A stretch of 59,319 bases of DNA, from NCBI GenBank assembly GCA_031256995.1, contig JAIRPL010000060.1:1-59319 (forward strand), read 5' to 3'. This DNA comes from Puniceicoccales bacterium (GTDB taxonomy: Bacteria; Verrucomicrobiota; Verrucomicrobiia; Opitutales; UBA953). The position numbers and the translations under genes are program-made. Below, piece after piece: positions 16,957 to 25,986 of the stretch (positions within the stretch are counted from its first letter, which is position 1; the number at the start of each line of letters is the position of its first letter). The notes under the pieces were generated by a model, which did not search any database, had not been told where the DNA came from, and saw only the letters and a list, made by a program, of their open reading frames with translations.

Positions 16957-17385
16957 TTTGAGGGATACGTTAGCAGCGGGGAAACGTGGCAACAGACGGA
17001 AAAACGTCAATAGGTCTTTTTGTCTGAAGCGCAACTTGAGCCGGTGTACGATTAAAAAACTCAAGTGGCACTGGCGTGGGATGGCGCGAGTGGCATGTGT
17101 TTGTGACGCCACTCCGCACGTGGCGAATTGCGGCATGGGCGGCACGGATGGCAGGCAATTTGCCAAGGATGCTGGCGGATGCGGTGCCGGGCATGCGCCG
17201 ATGCCTCATGGCGCCCCGACGCGGAACAAAGGCGTGCGGGTTGGTCTTATGCTATTGGGTGCGGCAGACGCCGGCGGCGGCATGGGTGTTTCGTGGACGT
17301 TTCCAGATTATGGCAGTTGTACGAGTTCGATTATTTTTTCGTTCCGTTGAAAAAAGCGGACAAGGCGAGGATTAAAGGTGCCGAG
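16957..17385. other. Intergenic stretch upstream of the sugar cluster
   Basis: 429 bases between the epimerase start and the res stop, both leftward. No gene with family similarity is present. About 30 bases past the res stop there is an inverted repeat TTTTTTC (17334-17340) / GAAAAAA (17349-17355). The rest is rich in GGC/GCC steps and may be decayed sequence. Confidence 0.5.
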
Positions 17386-20300
17386 TCATGAGGCGCTCTG
17401 GGGATGTTCGCGAGCTTGGATTTGTTTGTTATCGATCAAAAGTTGAAGCATTCCCGAAACGTCGCCCGGCGCGTTCGCCAAGTCCCATTTGACACCGAAC
17501 ATCTTGTCAAACGCTTTCTTTTGCGCGTTGATGGCGATTTGTTCCGCGCCGCGTACGTCGTCCGGCTTTGTTTCCACGAGCAAGTGCAGCGAAACGTCGC
17601 GCTCGTCCTTGCGTTTGATTGCGTAGACAAAATCCGGCGTGGTGGTGCCGCCGGTGTAGGTTGGCACCTTGATGGAGCGGCGTGGCAACTTGCCAAAAAC
17701 AACGACTTCGTCGCGCGGGTTTAGCTTCAAAACATCGTGTTCCAACTCCGAGTCAAAACGGAACGGCGGCGCGTATAGATTGCGTGCGTCATCGTTCACG
17801 TCCTTCGCCTCGTTCGTGCCAACCGCGCTGGCATCGAGTTCCGCACGCAAAGTCCCCGTGGCGTCAAAAACGGAAGTCCGCGCGGAAAAGTCCAGGGCGC
17901 GATAGGTGTATCTTTGTTGAAAAGCGCGCTGGAACGCTCCTTGAAAATTTCGAACAAAATTGGCGGCGCTCCTCGTGTTTATGAGTGGTTTTGCGGAGGA
18001 ACCGGCGGCGGTCATCGCCGATAATTTTTCCCCGATCTTCCTGTGGAGAAGCGAAAGCGGAAGACAGGTCTGGCGGTGAAGAATGGACAGAAACTTTCCG
18101 TAGGGAAGCGTGGAAAAGTCACTGTTGATTTGGAGGTTGCTTTCCTTCAGGATCATTCCATCGCCGTTTTCATTTCCACACATGATGTCCGTGTGGATTT
18201 CCATTTTTGATTCGACAAATGTGGTCTCGACGCCTTCACGGGTTGTTCTCAAAACTTCATCCAGAAGCGCCTCCAGTTCCCCGGCGCCGAGCTTCTCAAA
18301 CTCCAGCATATAACGTCGCGTCACTTTCTCCCAAAAAACGCGGATTTTGTCCCAATTTTCCTTGCGCAATTTCACGACCGGGCGTCCGGCGCCTGGATTT
18401 TCTCTCACTTTTCCCTTCTGGACGCGCATTGTCTCTTCCAGCTTCGGGAACAGCCCCAGCATTTTTTCATAACCACCTTCCTCGAAGGAATGGTCGAATT
18501 GGATGACGCCTTCGCCATGCAATTTTTCAAAAATCGCATTTTTCCTTTTAGAAAACGCCCCGGCGTCAGCCCGTAGTTTTTCAACATTCTCACCTTGCGA
18601 GCGCAGAATGAATTCGATGGTTTTTTCAGTCACCTTGGTGGTGTCGAGTCTCAACGGCGTGTCGTCGTTGATTTCGCCGACCAGTTTCTTGGCGAAGCCT
18701 TTTTCGCTCCAATCAATGATGTAATCAAGGCGGAATTCCTCGGCGGAGAGGCGTTTGCCGTGTTCGTCCACCGGCAACCGAAGTCCTCGCCCGACTTCCT
18801 GCAATTTGCTGATTTCACTGCCGCTCGTGCGCAATTTTGTGATGACAAACACGTTCGGGTTGTCCCAGCCCTCGCGAAGCGTCCACTTGCTGAATAAAAA
18901 CCGCCGGATGTTCCACGTCCCGTCCTTGCGTTTGAAAGAAAGCATTTCCTCCTTGTTGCGCAAGATGTCGTCCACCTCTTGTTGCAAGGCCTCGTCACCT
19001 TTGCCGGCATCCTCGGCGAAATAGCCGGCATGGGTTTCGCTTAAATGCGTGATCGATGCCTCCAAAAACGTTTTATATTGCGCATCTGTCTCGGCGGCGA
19101 TCAAACTCCTTAATTTGTCTTTCAACAATTTTTCAAACATCGTTTTCAGCCAGCCGTCCCCGCCGCGGTAACTCTTTATGCTGTCAATGAAAAACAATGA
19201 AAGCGTTTTGATTTTTGGCGCGTTCACGCCGGCTTTTTCGCGCAGCCAATTCTCCTTTTCCTTGGAAAAATGCTTCTCAATCGCTTGCGACAAAAGCAAC
19301 TCCTGATAACTTGTCGCAAACACCGACGGCAACAAAATTTGCCCTTCGTTCAACTTCAAGGCGTTGATGGCGAGGTCGTTGTCGTCGTCCAGGCCGAGTT
19401 TCATGCCGTCAAATTCCTCCGGGAAAGTGTCGCCGTGTTTTATTTCAAAAACCTTTCCGTCACTCTCGCGGATCAGCTCCACCTTTTTCTCGCGTTTGGC
19501 GACTGTTTTGACCTTGTATTGTTTCCCTGCCGCGTTGGCGTCAACGTTGGGATAGTGAATGTCTATCCCCTTCACCAATCCGTCGTTGAACGCTTGCACA
19601 CTGCCCAGGTTATAGACGAGGTTTTCGTAATCCTTTCCGCCGTCACAGGCATTGGGAAACGTCGCGCCGAAACGAATGATAAGTTGCGGGTTCAACGCCT
19701 CGATTGCCTTATACGCCTTGCCGTCTTTTTTGAAACGGTGCGGCTCGTCAATGATGACGATCGGTCGCGTTTGCTCCAATGCCTTCACAGGGCAGGACAA
19801 TCCGCCGAAGAGCGTCTGGTCGTAATCGTCGCGTGTCATGCTTTTGCTCAGAAGCATCGCGTCGTTGAGCAACAGGCATTTGATTGTATTGTGCTGATTG
19901 CGACTGCCTTCAAGGTAGTCAATGAGTTCGCCTGGCAGTGTTTTTCTGCCTTTTTTTGTGTTGAAACTGCCAGCGTTGACAATGTCGAGGTCCATCCTCA
20001 CATTTTCATACAGTGATGAAAAATGCTGTCGTGCGTAATCGGCGTTGATGAAGTTTTTGATTCCTTCCTTGATCGGCAGGGATGGTACGAAAATGATGAA
20101 TTTATTCAGCCCGAAGTTTTTATAAAGTTCATGCATCAAGCGGGTGTAAACATAGGTCTTGCCGGTGCCGGTCTCCATTTTGACGTCGATGTTTTTCCCG
20201 CCCTTGCTTCCGGGAAGTTGTGCGGTGCGCAATTTTGCGGGGTTCAGGCGGATAGGCGGATTCGCGTGGACGTTGGTGATGGCGGTGTCGGCGTGAACGC

Positions 20301-20430
20301 CGACTGCGGCACCTTGGCTTGTGCCGCCTGTGGCACTGTCGCCGATTTCACCGCGGCAACCCGCCATTGCGTTGAGCACGGCGTCCATTGCTTTGCGTTG
20401 ATGTTCAAGTTGTTCCAAAAAAAGTGCCAT
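17386..20430 (-). CDS. res: Type III restriction enzyme, Res subunit
   Basis: 1,014 residues, typical for Res. The SF2 translocase part has METGTGKTY (GTGKT at 88-92), IIDEPHRF as the DExH box, RFGATF as motif III and QEVGRGLRLP as motif VI. Near the C-terminus TTTPDF followed by LVETKPDD gives the PD-(D/E)xK nuclease site. All key residues look present, so the subunit should be active together with Mod. It lies 75 bases after mod on the same strand. The first 80 residues contain a Gly/Ala/Thr-rich insert before the ATPase core. Confidence 0.9.
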   Translation of the reverse strand: MALFLEQLEHQRKAMDAVLNAMAGCRGEIGDSATGGTSQGAAVGVHADTAITNVHANPPIRLNPAKLRTAQLPGSKGGKNIDVKMETGTGKTYVYTRLMHELYKNFGLNKFIIFVPSLPIKEGIKNFINADYARQHFSSLYENVRMDLDIVNAGSFNTKKGRKTLPGELIDYLEGSRNQHNTIKCLLLNDAMLLSKSMTRDDYDQTLFGGLSCPVKALEQTRPIVIIDEPHRFKKDGKAYKAIEALNPQLIIRFGATFPNACDGGKDYENLVYNLGSVQAFNDGLVKGIDIHYPNVDANAAGKQYKVKTVAKREKKVELIRESDGKVFEIKHGDTFPEEFDGMKLGLDDDNDLAINALKLNEGQILLPSVFATSYQELLLSQAIEKHFSKEKENWLREKAGVNAPKIKTLSLFFIDSIKSYRGGDGWLKTMFEKLLKDKLRSLIAAETDAQYKTFLEASITHLSETHAGYFAEDAGKGDEALQQEVDDILRNKEEMLSFKRKDGTWNIRRFLFSKWTLREGWDNPNVFVITKLRTSGSEISKLQEVGRGLRLPVDEHGKRLSAEEFRLDYIIDWSEKGFAKKLVGEINDDTPLRLDTTKVTEKTIEFILRSQGENVEKLRADAGAFSKRKNAIFEKLHGEGVIQFDHSFEEGGYEKMLGLFPKLEETMRVQKGKVRENPGAGRPVVKLRKENWDKIRVFWEKVTRRYMLEFEKLGAGELEALLDEVLRTTREGVETTFVESKMEIHTDIMCGNENGDGMILKESNLQINSDFSTLPYGKFLSILHRQTCLPLSLLHRKIGEKLSAMTAAGSSAKPLINTRSAANFVRNFQGAFQRAFQQRYTYRALDFSARTSVFDATGTLRAELDASAVGTNEAKDVNDDARNLYAPPFRFDSELEHDVLKLNPRDEVVVFGKLPRRSIKVPTYTGGTTTPDFVYAIKRKDERDVSLHLLVETKPDDVRGAEQIAINAQKKAFDKMFGVKWDLANAPGDVSGMLQLLIDNKQIQAREHPQSAS

Positions 20431-20505
20431 TGGTTGGGTTTTGCCCGATTGAAAGTGAAAGTTCCGAATTGTCCGAAGTGCGGCGGTATTCTTTTTTTAA
20501 GGCGT

Positions 20506-22602
20506 TTAGAAGCGCTCGATGAGTTCAACTTTGTGGTCGGCGTCGAGGTTGGTTTTGAGATTTGTTTTGAGTTCGGTAAGCACCTCAAATCGGAGCGAAT
20601 AGGCGTAAACGATAAGCGTTTGCACGGAAAGCGCGTTGGTGCCGATGGCATTGAGAAGGGCTTTGGTGGCGGCGGTGTCCCAGTTGGTGTCGAGGATGTA
20701 GAGACGGCGGGCGACGTGGTAAGCAGTGGCGGTTTCGGCGGGGGAGTTGTTTTCGCCAAAAGTGAGCGGCTTCACTGGCTCGTCGAAGGTGAATCCGTCG
20801 TCAACGAGCCACGTGGCGAGCAGGGTGTCGGTGCCGGTGGCTTTGTCGCGGTTGCTTTCGGTTTGGGTCGTTGCGGCAATGCCGAGTTCTTTGGCGGAAA
20901 ACGGCGTGAGCATATCATCAAACAATTTTTCGCCAGGGACAAACTCCTCGATTTTATCGAGCGTGGCGATGGACGGTTTTTTGAGGAAAAAACTTTTGAA
21001 ACCGAGATCCATGGAGCGTGGGTGGCCCGCCCGTTCGGCGCCTCCGGCGGCGACGTTTCTGGAGTGCGGCGAGTTTTCGCCGCTTTCGGACAGGTCGAGT
21101 TCTTCCCCGTCAACCACCGGCGGCATTTCCGTTGGAAAAAGGTCCTTATTTGTATTGTTGGGAGTGGCGGCGACGGCAGGTCGTTTTGCATAAAGCGGCG
21201 ACAAGTCTCCGCACTCCAAAATTTTTTGCGCTGCGCGTTTAATCCGCTCCCTGCTGATTTCGTCAATGGTGCCGTAGCCCGCTCTCGCCGCTTCGCTGGC
21301 GGGGTTGCAAGGTTCGTCAAGCGTGCAGAGAATCCATTTGCGGTTGCCGCCGTCCTCTTTGTTGAGCTGCATCACGGCGTCGGCGGTCGTGCCGCTGCCG
21401 GCGAAGAAGTCGAGGATGAGGCTGTCTTTCTGCCCGCCTATTTTTAGCAGGTGTTTTATTAACGAACTCGGCTTTGGGTATGAGAAAATATTTCTGTTGC
21501 TAAACAAATTTTCAATTTCTTCGCCTCCATCACCAGAAAAACCAACATTTTGTCCTAATAACAGAAGATTTATCGGGTTTATTCCTGTGCTTTCAGATAA
21601 ATAAACTTTTTTCTGTGGTTGTGCGTTTCCGTCTTTTCCCCAATATATTCTATCTTCATTGTTCATTCTTTCAAAATTCTCTTTTGTAAAATTCCAAGGC
21701 ATGTTCCAAACTTTTCCGGTTGGCGAAACAACATCAAAAGAGTTTTGGTTTTTCTTTTTATACATTTGAACAAGACGATATTTTCCTTTTCCGTCATCAT
21801 CGTCATTTGTGTAAGTGGATTTTACATATTCTTCTCTCAATGGTAATTTATTCGGCATAAACTCATCTGTTTTTTTTGAATATGCCAAAACATAATCTAT
21901 TTGTGATGATATGCCGACTTTGTCATTTGTCGTTGTGTATTTATCTTGCCAGCAAATGAGTTGAGAAACGAAATTGTTTTCATAAAACACTTCTGTATCC
22001 ATCAGCAACTTCAAATTCGCCTGTTCGTTGTCGTCAATGGAGACGAAAATCACGCCGGTGTCTTTTAATAATCTTTTGGCGATGACGAGGCGCGGATACA
22101 TGAAGGTGAGCCACGCGGAGTGGGAACTTTTGCCGGTGAGGGCGCGCACGCGGGCGACTTCGGCGTCGGTCAAGCCTAATTTTTCTTTCAACTGCTCGTC
22201 GGTGAACTTGAAATTGTCGGCATAGACAAAGCCGTCGCTGCCGGTGTTGTAGGGCGGGTCAATGTAAATGACATCCACCTTGCCGGTGTAGGCATTTTCA
22301 AGGTGTTTGAGACAGTCCAGGTTGTCGCCGGTGATGAAGACGTTTCCGCTGGCGGCATTTTCGGGCTTGGCGTTGTGGGCGGCGTCGGGGACGAGGACGG
22401 TTTCGGTCTTCAAGCCCGTTTGGAGTTTGGCGTAATCCTTGCCGATAAAACGAAGTTGGTAGCCGTCACGGATTTCGTCGGGATCGCGGGCGATTCCGGT
22501 GAGGCTTTCGACAGTGGCAACAGCGTTGGCGGTGACGGCCGCACCGAGTCCGCCGCCAGCGAGTTTTGGGGTGGTGTTTGCGAATAAGCGAGCCTCAGGC
22601 AC
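20506..22602 (-). CDS. mod: Type III DNA methyltransferase, Mod subunit
   Basis: 698 residues from a GTG at 22602, the first in-frame start after an upstream G15 tract. It is a beta-class amino-methyltransferase: GYQLRFIGK near residue 48 as in other Mod proteins, then IYIDPPYNT (DPPY at 115-118), and later DFFAGSGTTADAV for SAM binding. The region between these holds the target-recognition domain and is clearly more A/T-rich (about 21.4-22.1 kb). An in-frame 159-base element at 21060-21218 adds 53 residues. The frame stays open upstream of 22602 across the G15 tract, so the true N-terminus may vary. The GTG has no ribosome site, which leaves the start uncertain. Confidence 0.85.
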   Translation of the reverse strand: MPEARLFANTTPKLAGGGLGAAVTANAVATVESLTGIARDPDEIRDGYQLRFIGKDYAKLQTGLKTETVLVPDAAHNAKPENAASGNVFITGDNLDCLKHLENAYTGKVDVIYIDPPYNTGSDGFVYADNFKFTDEQLKEKLGLTDAEVARVRALTGKSSHSAWLTFMYPRLVIAKRLLKDTGVIFVSIDDNEQANLKLLMDTEVFYENNFVSQLICWQDKYTTTNDKVGISSQIDYVLAYSKKTDEFMPNKLPLREEYVKSTYTNDDDDGKGKYRLVQMYKKKNQNSFDVVSPTGKVWNMPWNFTKENFERMNNEDRIYWGKDGNAQPQKKVYLSESTGINPINLLLLGQNVGFSGDGGEEIENLFSNRNIFSYPKPSSLIKHLLKIGGQKDSLILDFFAGSGTTADAVMQLNKEDGGNRKWILCTLDEPCNPASEAARAGYGTIDEISRERIKRAAQKILECGDLSPLYAKRPAVAATPNNTNKDLFPTEMPPVVDGEELDLSESGENSPHSRNVAAGGAERAGHPRSMDLGFKSFFLKKPSIATLDKIEEFVPGEKLFDDMLTPFSAKELGIAATTQTESNRDKATGTDTLLATWLVDDGFTFDEPVKPLTFGENNSPAETATAYHVARRLYILDTNWDTAATKALLNAIGTNALSVQTLIVYAYSLRFEVLTELKTNLKTNLDADHKVELIERF
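21060..21218. repeat. MITE-like element with 27-bp inverted ends inside mod
   Basis: The ends read TGGAGTGCGG...CGCCGCTTT on each side, as inverted copies of 27 bases with 24 identities (21060-21086 and 21192-21218). Total length is 159 bases, exactly 53 codons, and the mod frame continues through it. It encodes a segment with ECGDLSPL at one end and GENSPHS at the other. It sits between two conserved Mod segments, so it is an added loop. No target duplication is visible. Confidence 0.65.
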
Positions 22603-23086
22603 GTTGCCAGTGGCACTTGGGGGCGGTTCGGAAAACTTTGCTACTGTGGCCTCGCCGCTGTCGGTGCGTGGAGGGGATTGCAGGGCGCTTGCGGAGACGT
22701 CAGCGTCAATGCCTTCGCCCTCCGTTGCCGAAGTTTTGTCACCGTGAGCATCCCCCCCCCCCCCCCGACGGGGATGTTTGTCTTGTTGAGCTTAGGGAAG
22801 GATGCGTGAAGGAGGACATGGCTTTTTAATTTTCGTTGCCGACGGTGAGAAGATCCACAGGCGGGGGGCAAGCGTGTCGAACCCTCGTATTTTGTCAAGG
22901 CTTCCCTGCGTTCTGTCGTGCCCCGTTTGCGCCCAAAACATTCATGTTATCTTGTTGGATTTTTCCACCTTGTCCGTCTGCCAGAATCACGTCCTCGGCG
23001 TGAGGTTTTGTTGGCTGGATTTTTTCTTTTTGAAGCAATCCGGATGCTTCTTTTTTCTATTTCTTGCCCATTTTGTTTTTGCTTTA
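22603..23086. other. Divergent intergenic region between mod and menE
   Basis: 484 bases. The part next to mod is an open extension of the mod frame (to a stop at 22792-22794) that includes the homopolymer at 22752-22766. Short frames start upstream of the homopolymer, including an ATG at 22819 (minus). The part before menE is unusually T-rich and holds its promoter somewhere; no clear -35/-10 pair stands out. Confidence 0.55.
22752..22766 (-). repeat. Homopolymer G15 on the mod coding strand (candidate phase-variation tract)
   Basis: Fifteen consecutive C on the plus strand equal G15 for mod. In the mod frame no ATG, GTG or TTG occurs between the upstream stop and the tract. A frame starting with ATG at 22819 enters the tract and ends after about 26 codons at G15, but would join mod at G14 or G17. 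Another upstream frame would join at G13 or G16. Confidence 0.6.
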
Positions 23087-24697
23087 ATGTCTGCGATGTT
23101 TGATGACGTTCGTTTGGGCGGGTTCATTGGTTCGCGGATTTTCCCTGTGGAGGCGCGCGGGGAAATTTTGCGGGCATTTGGACGGGCGTTGGGTGAGGCG
23201 CGAAAAAATATCCGGAGTGAAGCGGTGTTTCTTTGCGCGGAAAATCCAATGGAATATCTCGGGGAAATGCTTGCCGCGTTATGTGGAAAGCGCCCTGTTT
23301 TTTGTTTTAATCCGCGCTGGCGGAAAATGGAGTTTGAGGAAGCCGGGAAAGCTGTGGAGATGTCGCTTGCCTGTGCGGAAAAACAAATTGAGGAATCGAG
23401 CACGCAGGATGGGCATCAAGCCGATGAACCCTCCATCCATATTGCCACGGGAGGAAGCGGCGGGCATGTCCGCTTCATCCGTCACACACCGCGAACGCTT
23501 CTTGCCGCCGCCCGTGCGCAGAATGCCATTCTGGCAGGCGCGGACACGGACGGCGTGCGGCGCGAAATAGCACCCGCAATTCATTCCTACTCCCCATTGC
23601 CTCCCTGTCATATAAGCGGGTTGATGCCGCTGTTTCGCACCATCGCCAGCGAGGGGACGCTAAGATTGTGCGAGGGGGCGTTTTCGGCTGAAAATCCACT
23701 GCCTCCAGTGCCGGAGGATCCCGCGCCGCCGGGGGCGGAACGCGTCAACTTTTTGGGAATTGGGAAGGAGGATTGTCATCCTGATGTCTTTGCTGAAAAC
23801 GGCGTGGGAGGGCGTGGCAATTTCCATCTCCTATCCGTTGTTCCCACGCAATTGTTTCGCATCTTGGAACGTCCCGACGGCGTCTCCTGGCTTCGGCGGT
23901 TTGGGTGTGTATTGGTCGGGGGGGCGCCGCTTTCGTCGGAGATCATCGCTCGCTCGCGCCGGGAGCGGATCCCGCTTGGAATTGGCTATGGCATGACCGA
24001 GACCGCCGCGTTTATCGCCTTGCAAGCCCCTGGTGATTTCTTGGCTGCCTCTTCTTGCGAAGCGCCGTGGGCGCGTATTTTACCGCATGCCCAGGTGGAG
24101 ATTCTCGCGGAGAATGGGCAAATACTTCCTGCCGGTCATGCGGGACGTGTTGCGATCAGGGCCGAGTCGCTTGCGCCCGACCTTGGCGGGCCGCCGGTGG
24201 CGTCAAAATCCGCATTTCAAGCCATAAGAAATTCCGCGGCAGAAAGTTCTGATTCTCCTTGTCCTTCCTCATCTTCTTTTGGCCATTCCGGGAATTCCGA
24301 ATCATCCCGTTGTTTTATGACTCAGGATGAAGGCGTTCTGGAACCTGGAACTGGGCGTTTGCGCATTTTGGGGCGGATTGACCGTCACATCATCACGGGT
24401 GGCGAAAAAGTGGATCCCCGCCGCGTGGAGGCTGCCATTCTCGAATGCCCGGACGTTGATGCCGCGCTTGTGGTTGGGGAGGCCGATCCCGAATGGGGTG
24501 CCCGTGTCACGGCTCTTGTGGAATTGCGCGCGGACCGCCGCGCCGGGGATTGGAGCGTGGGACTGGCCGGTTTTGTCCGCCAAAAACTCGCGCCGTGGTG
24601 CGTGCCGAAACGTTGGATAAAAGTCGAGCGGCTTCCTTTTGATGAAAAGGGGAAACTTTCCCACCCGGCACTTGCGCAAATTCTTGCGAAGCGGTGA
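23087..24697 (+). CDS. menE: O-succinylbenzoate-CoA ligase-like AMP-forming enzyme (MenE)
   Basis: 536 residues from the ATG at 23087; earlier in-frame starts would add a Phe/Leu-rich stretch that does not look like this family. The AMP-forming core motifs are present: ATGGSGG as the phosphate loop, GYGMTETAAF, GRIDRHIITGGEKV and the C-terminal lysine in DEKGKLSHPAL. Length and the divergent P-loop resemble MenE of PVC and Bacteroidetes bacteria, which makes o-succinylbenzoyl-CoA for menaquinone. Another acyl-CoA ligase role is possible, as no other men gene is in view. A Ser-rich insert of about 44 residues (bases 24187-24318) interrupts the domain before TQDEG. Confidence 0.65.
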   Translation: MSAMFDDVRLGGFIGSRIFPVEARGEILRAFGRALGEARKNIRSEAVFLCAENPMEYLGEMLAALCGKRPVFCFNPRWRKMEFEEAGKAVEMSLACAEKQIEESSTQDGHQADEPSIHIATGGSGGHVRFIRHTPRTLLAAARAQNAILAGADTDGVRREIAPAIHSYSPLPPCHISGLMPLFRTIASEGTLRLCEGAFSAENPLPPVPEDPAPPGAERVNFLGIGKEDCHPDVFAENGVGGRGNFHLLSVVPTQLFRILERPDGVSWLRRFGCVLVGGAPLSSEIIARSRRERIPLGIGYGMTETAAFIALQAPGDFLAASSCEAPWARILPHAQVEILAENGQILPAGHAGRVAIRAESLAPDLGGPPVASKSAFQAIRNSAAESSDSPCPSSSSFGHSGNSESSRCFMTQDEGVLEPGTGRLRILGRIDRHIITGGEKVDPRRVEAAILECPDVDAALVVGEADPEWGARVTALVELRADRRAGDWSVGLAGFVRQKLAPWCVPKRWIKVERLPFDEKGKLSHPALAQILAKR

Positions 24698-24702
24698 AAT
24701 GC

Positions 24703-24735
24703 AAAAAAGGACGGGGTCGCGCCCCCATCCTTTTT
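24703..24735. terminator. Bidirectional terminator between menE and dgoD
   Basis: AAAAAAGGA and GGGG pair with CCCC and TCCTTTTT around a TCGCG loop. The A-run on one arm and the T-run on the other make it work in both directions. It lies 5 bases after the menE stop and about 74 bases from the convergent dgoD stop. Confidence 0.65.
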
Positions 24736-24808
24736 GTGAAAATGTCCCGCAGGATTTCTGGAATCATTCCGATTTTTCCAAGATCCGCGAACATCGTGGA
24801 TTCGCATT

Positions 24809-25957
24809 TCACCATTCGGCGACGACGCCCGTTGGCGTGCGCCAGACGGGATTTTTCCACGAATGGCCGATCTTGGCCATTTCGCGCACCTTGTCCTCGT
24901 CAATTTCGACGCCAAGGCCGGGGCCGTCAAAGACTTCGACACACCCATCCTTGAATGCGAAGATTTCGGGATTCTTGAGGTAATCGAGCACGTCCGCGCC
25001 GACGTTGTAGTGGATGCCGACACTGGTTTCCTGGATGACGGCATTGACGCTGTTGAAATCGAGCTGCAAACAGGCGGCGAAGGCGATGGGGCCAAGCGGG
25101 CAATGGGGGGCGAGTGCCACATCGTAGGCCTCGGCCATTGTCGCGATTTTTTTGCACTCGGTGATGCCGCCGGCGTGGCTGAGATCGGGTTGGATGATGT
25201 CCACGGCCTTCTGCTCGAAAAGGCGTTTGAAATCCCAGCGTGTGAAGTGGCGTTCGCCAGTGGCGATGGGAGTGGCGACGAGTTCGGAGAGCATCTTGAA
25301 ATATTCGCCATTCTCCGCAAGGACGGGTTCCTCAATGAACATGGGGCGAAATGGCTCCAGCTCTTTCATGATGACTTTTGCCATCGTCTTGTGCACGCGT
25401 CCGTGGAAATCAATGCCAATGCCGAAATCGCGCCCGCAGGCCTCGCGGATGCCACCGACCCGCGCGATGACATCGTCCACCTTCTTGAACGAATCGATCC
25501 ATTCGAGATCCTCCGTGCCGTTCATTTTCACGGCGGAAAGGCCGGCCTGTTGTTTTTGTTTTGCCGCCTCGACGACGTCGCTGGGACGATCGCCGCCGAT
25601 CCATTGATAAACGGGGATTTTTTTGCGAACCGCCCCGCCGAGAAGCTTGTGGACGGGCAGGTTGGTGATCTTGCCAAAGATGTCCCAAAGGGCCTCGTCA
25701 ATCCCGGAAATGGCGCTGTTGAGAATGGGGCCGCCACGGTAAAAACCGGCGCGGTAGAGCACCTGCCAGATATCCTCTATCTCGGTGGGATCACGGCCGA
25801 TGACGTAGGGGGAAAGCTCGTTGACGGCGGCCTCCACGGTGTCGGCGCGCCCTTCGACAATGGGTTCGCCCCAACCGGAAACGCCCTCGTCGGTGCTCAC
25901 CTTGAGAAACAGCCAGCGGGGCGGTATTTTGAAAAGCTCGAGTTTTGTGATTTTCAT
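24809..25957 (-). CDS. dgoD: D-galactonate dehydratase family enzyme (enolase superfamily)
   Basis: 382 residues and alignable by eye with E. coli DgoD over its whole length, from [20 protein letters not shown] to the final VAEW. The metal and catalytic residues are present: GIDFHGRVH (Asp and His), FIEEPVLAE (Glu), [10 protein letters not shown] (Glu) and APHCPLGP (catalytic His). The reaction is D-galactonate to 2-keto-3-deoxy-D-galactonate. It lies 29 bases downstream of a secreted TIM-barrel isomerase gene on the same strand, so both may serve sugar-acid use. It is one of the clearest calls in the window. Confidence 0.9.
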   Translation of the reverse strand: MKITKLELFKIPPRWLFLKVSTDEGVSGWGEPIVEGRADTVEAAVNELSPYVIGRDPTEIEDIWQVLYRAGFYRGGPILNSAISGIDEALWDIFGKITNLPVHKLLGGAVRKKIPVYQWIGGDRPSDVVEAAKQKQQAGLSAVKMNGTEDLEWIDSFKKVDDVIARVGGIREACGRDFGIGIDFHGRVHKTMAKVIMKELEPFRPMFIEEPVLAENGEYFKMLSELVATPIATGERHFTRWDFKRLFEQKAVDIIQPDLSHAGGITECKKIATMAEAYDVALAPHCPLGPIAFAACLQLDFNSVNAVIQETSVGIHYNVGADVLDYLKNPEIFAFKDGCVEVFDGPGLGVEIDEDKVREMAKIGHSWKNPVWRTPTGVVAEW

Positions 25958-25986
25958 GAATGGGTGCGTAAGTTGTTAAAGTTTCG

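Noticed and set aside
17076-17375. Rightward 99-codon frame between res and the epimerase gene.
   Set aside because: Trp/Arg-rich, no start signal and no family resemblance; likely chance.
22641-22898. Leftward 85-codon frame through the G15 tract.
   Set aside because: Probably not a gene of its own; at most an upstream frame that could be joined to mod by slippage.
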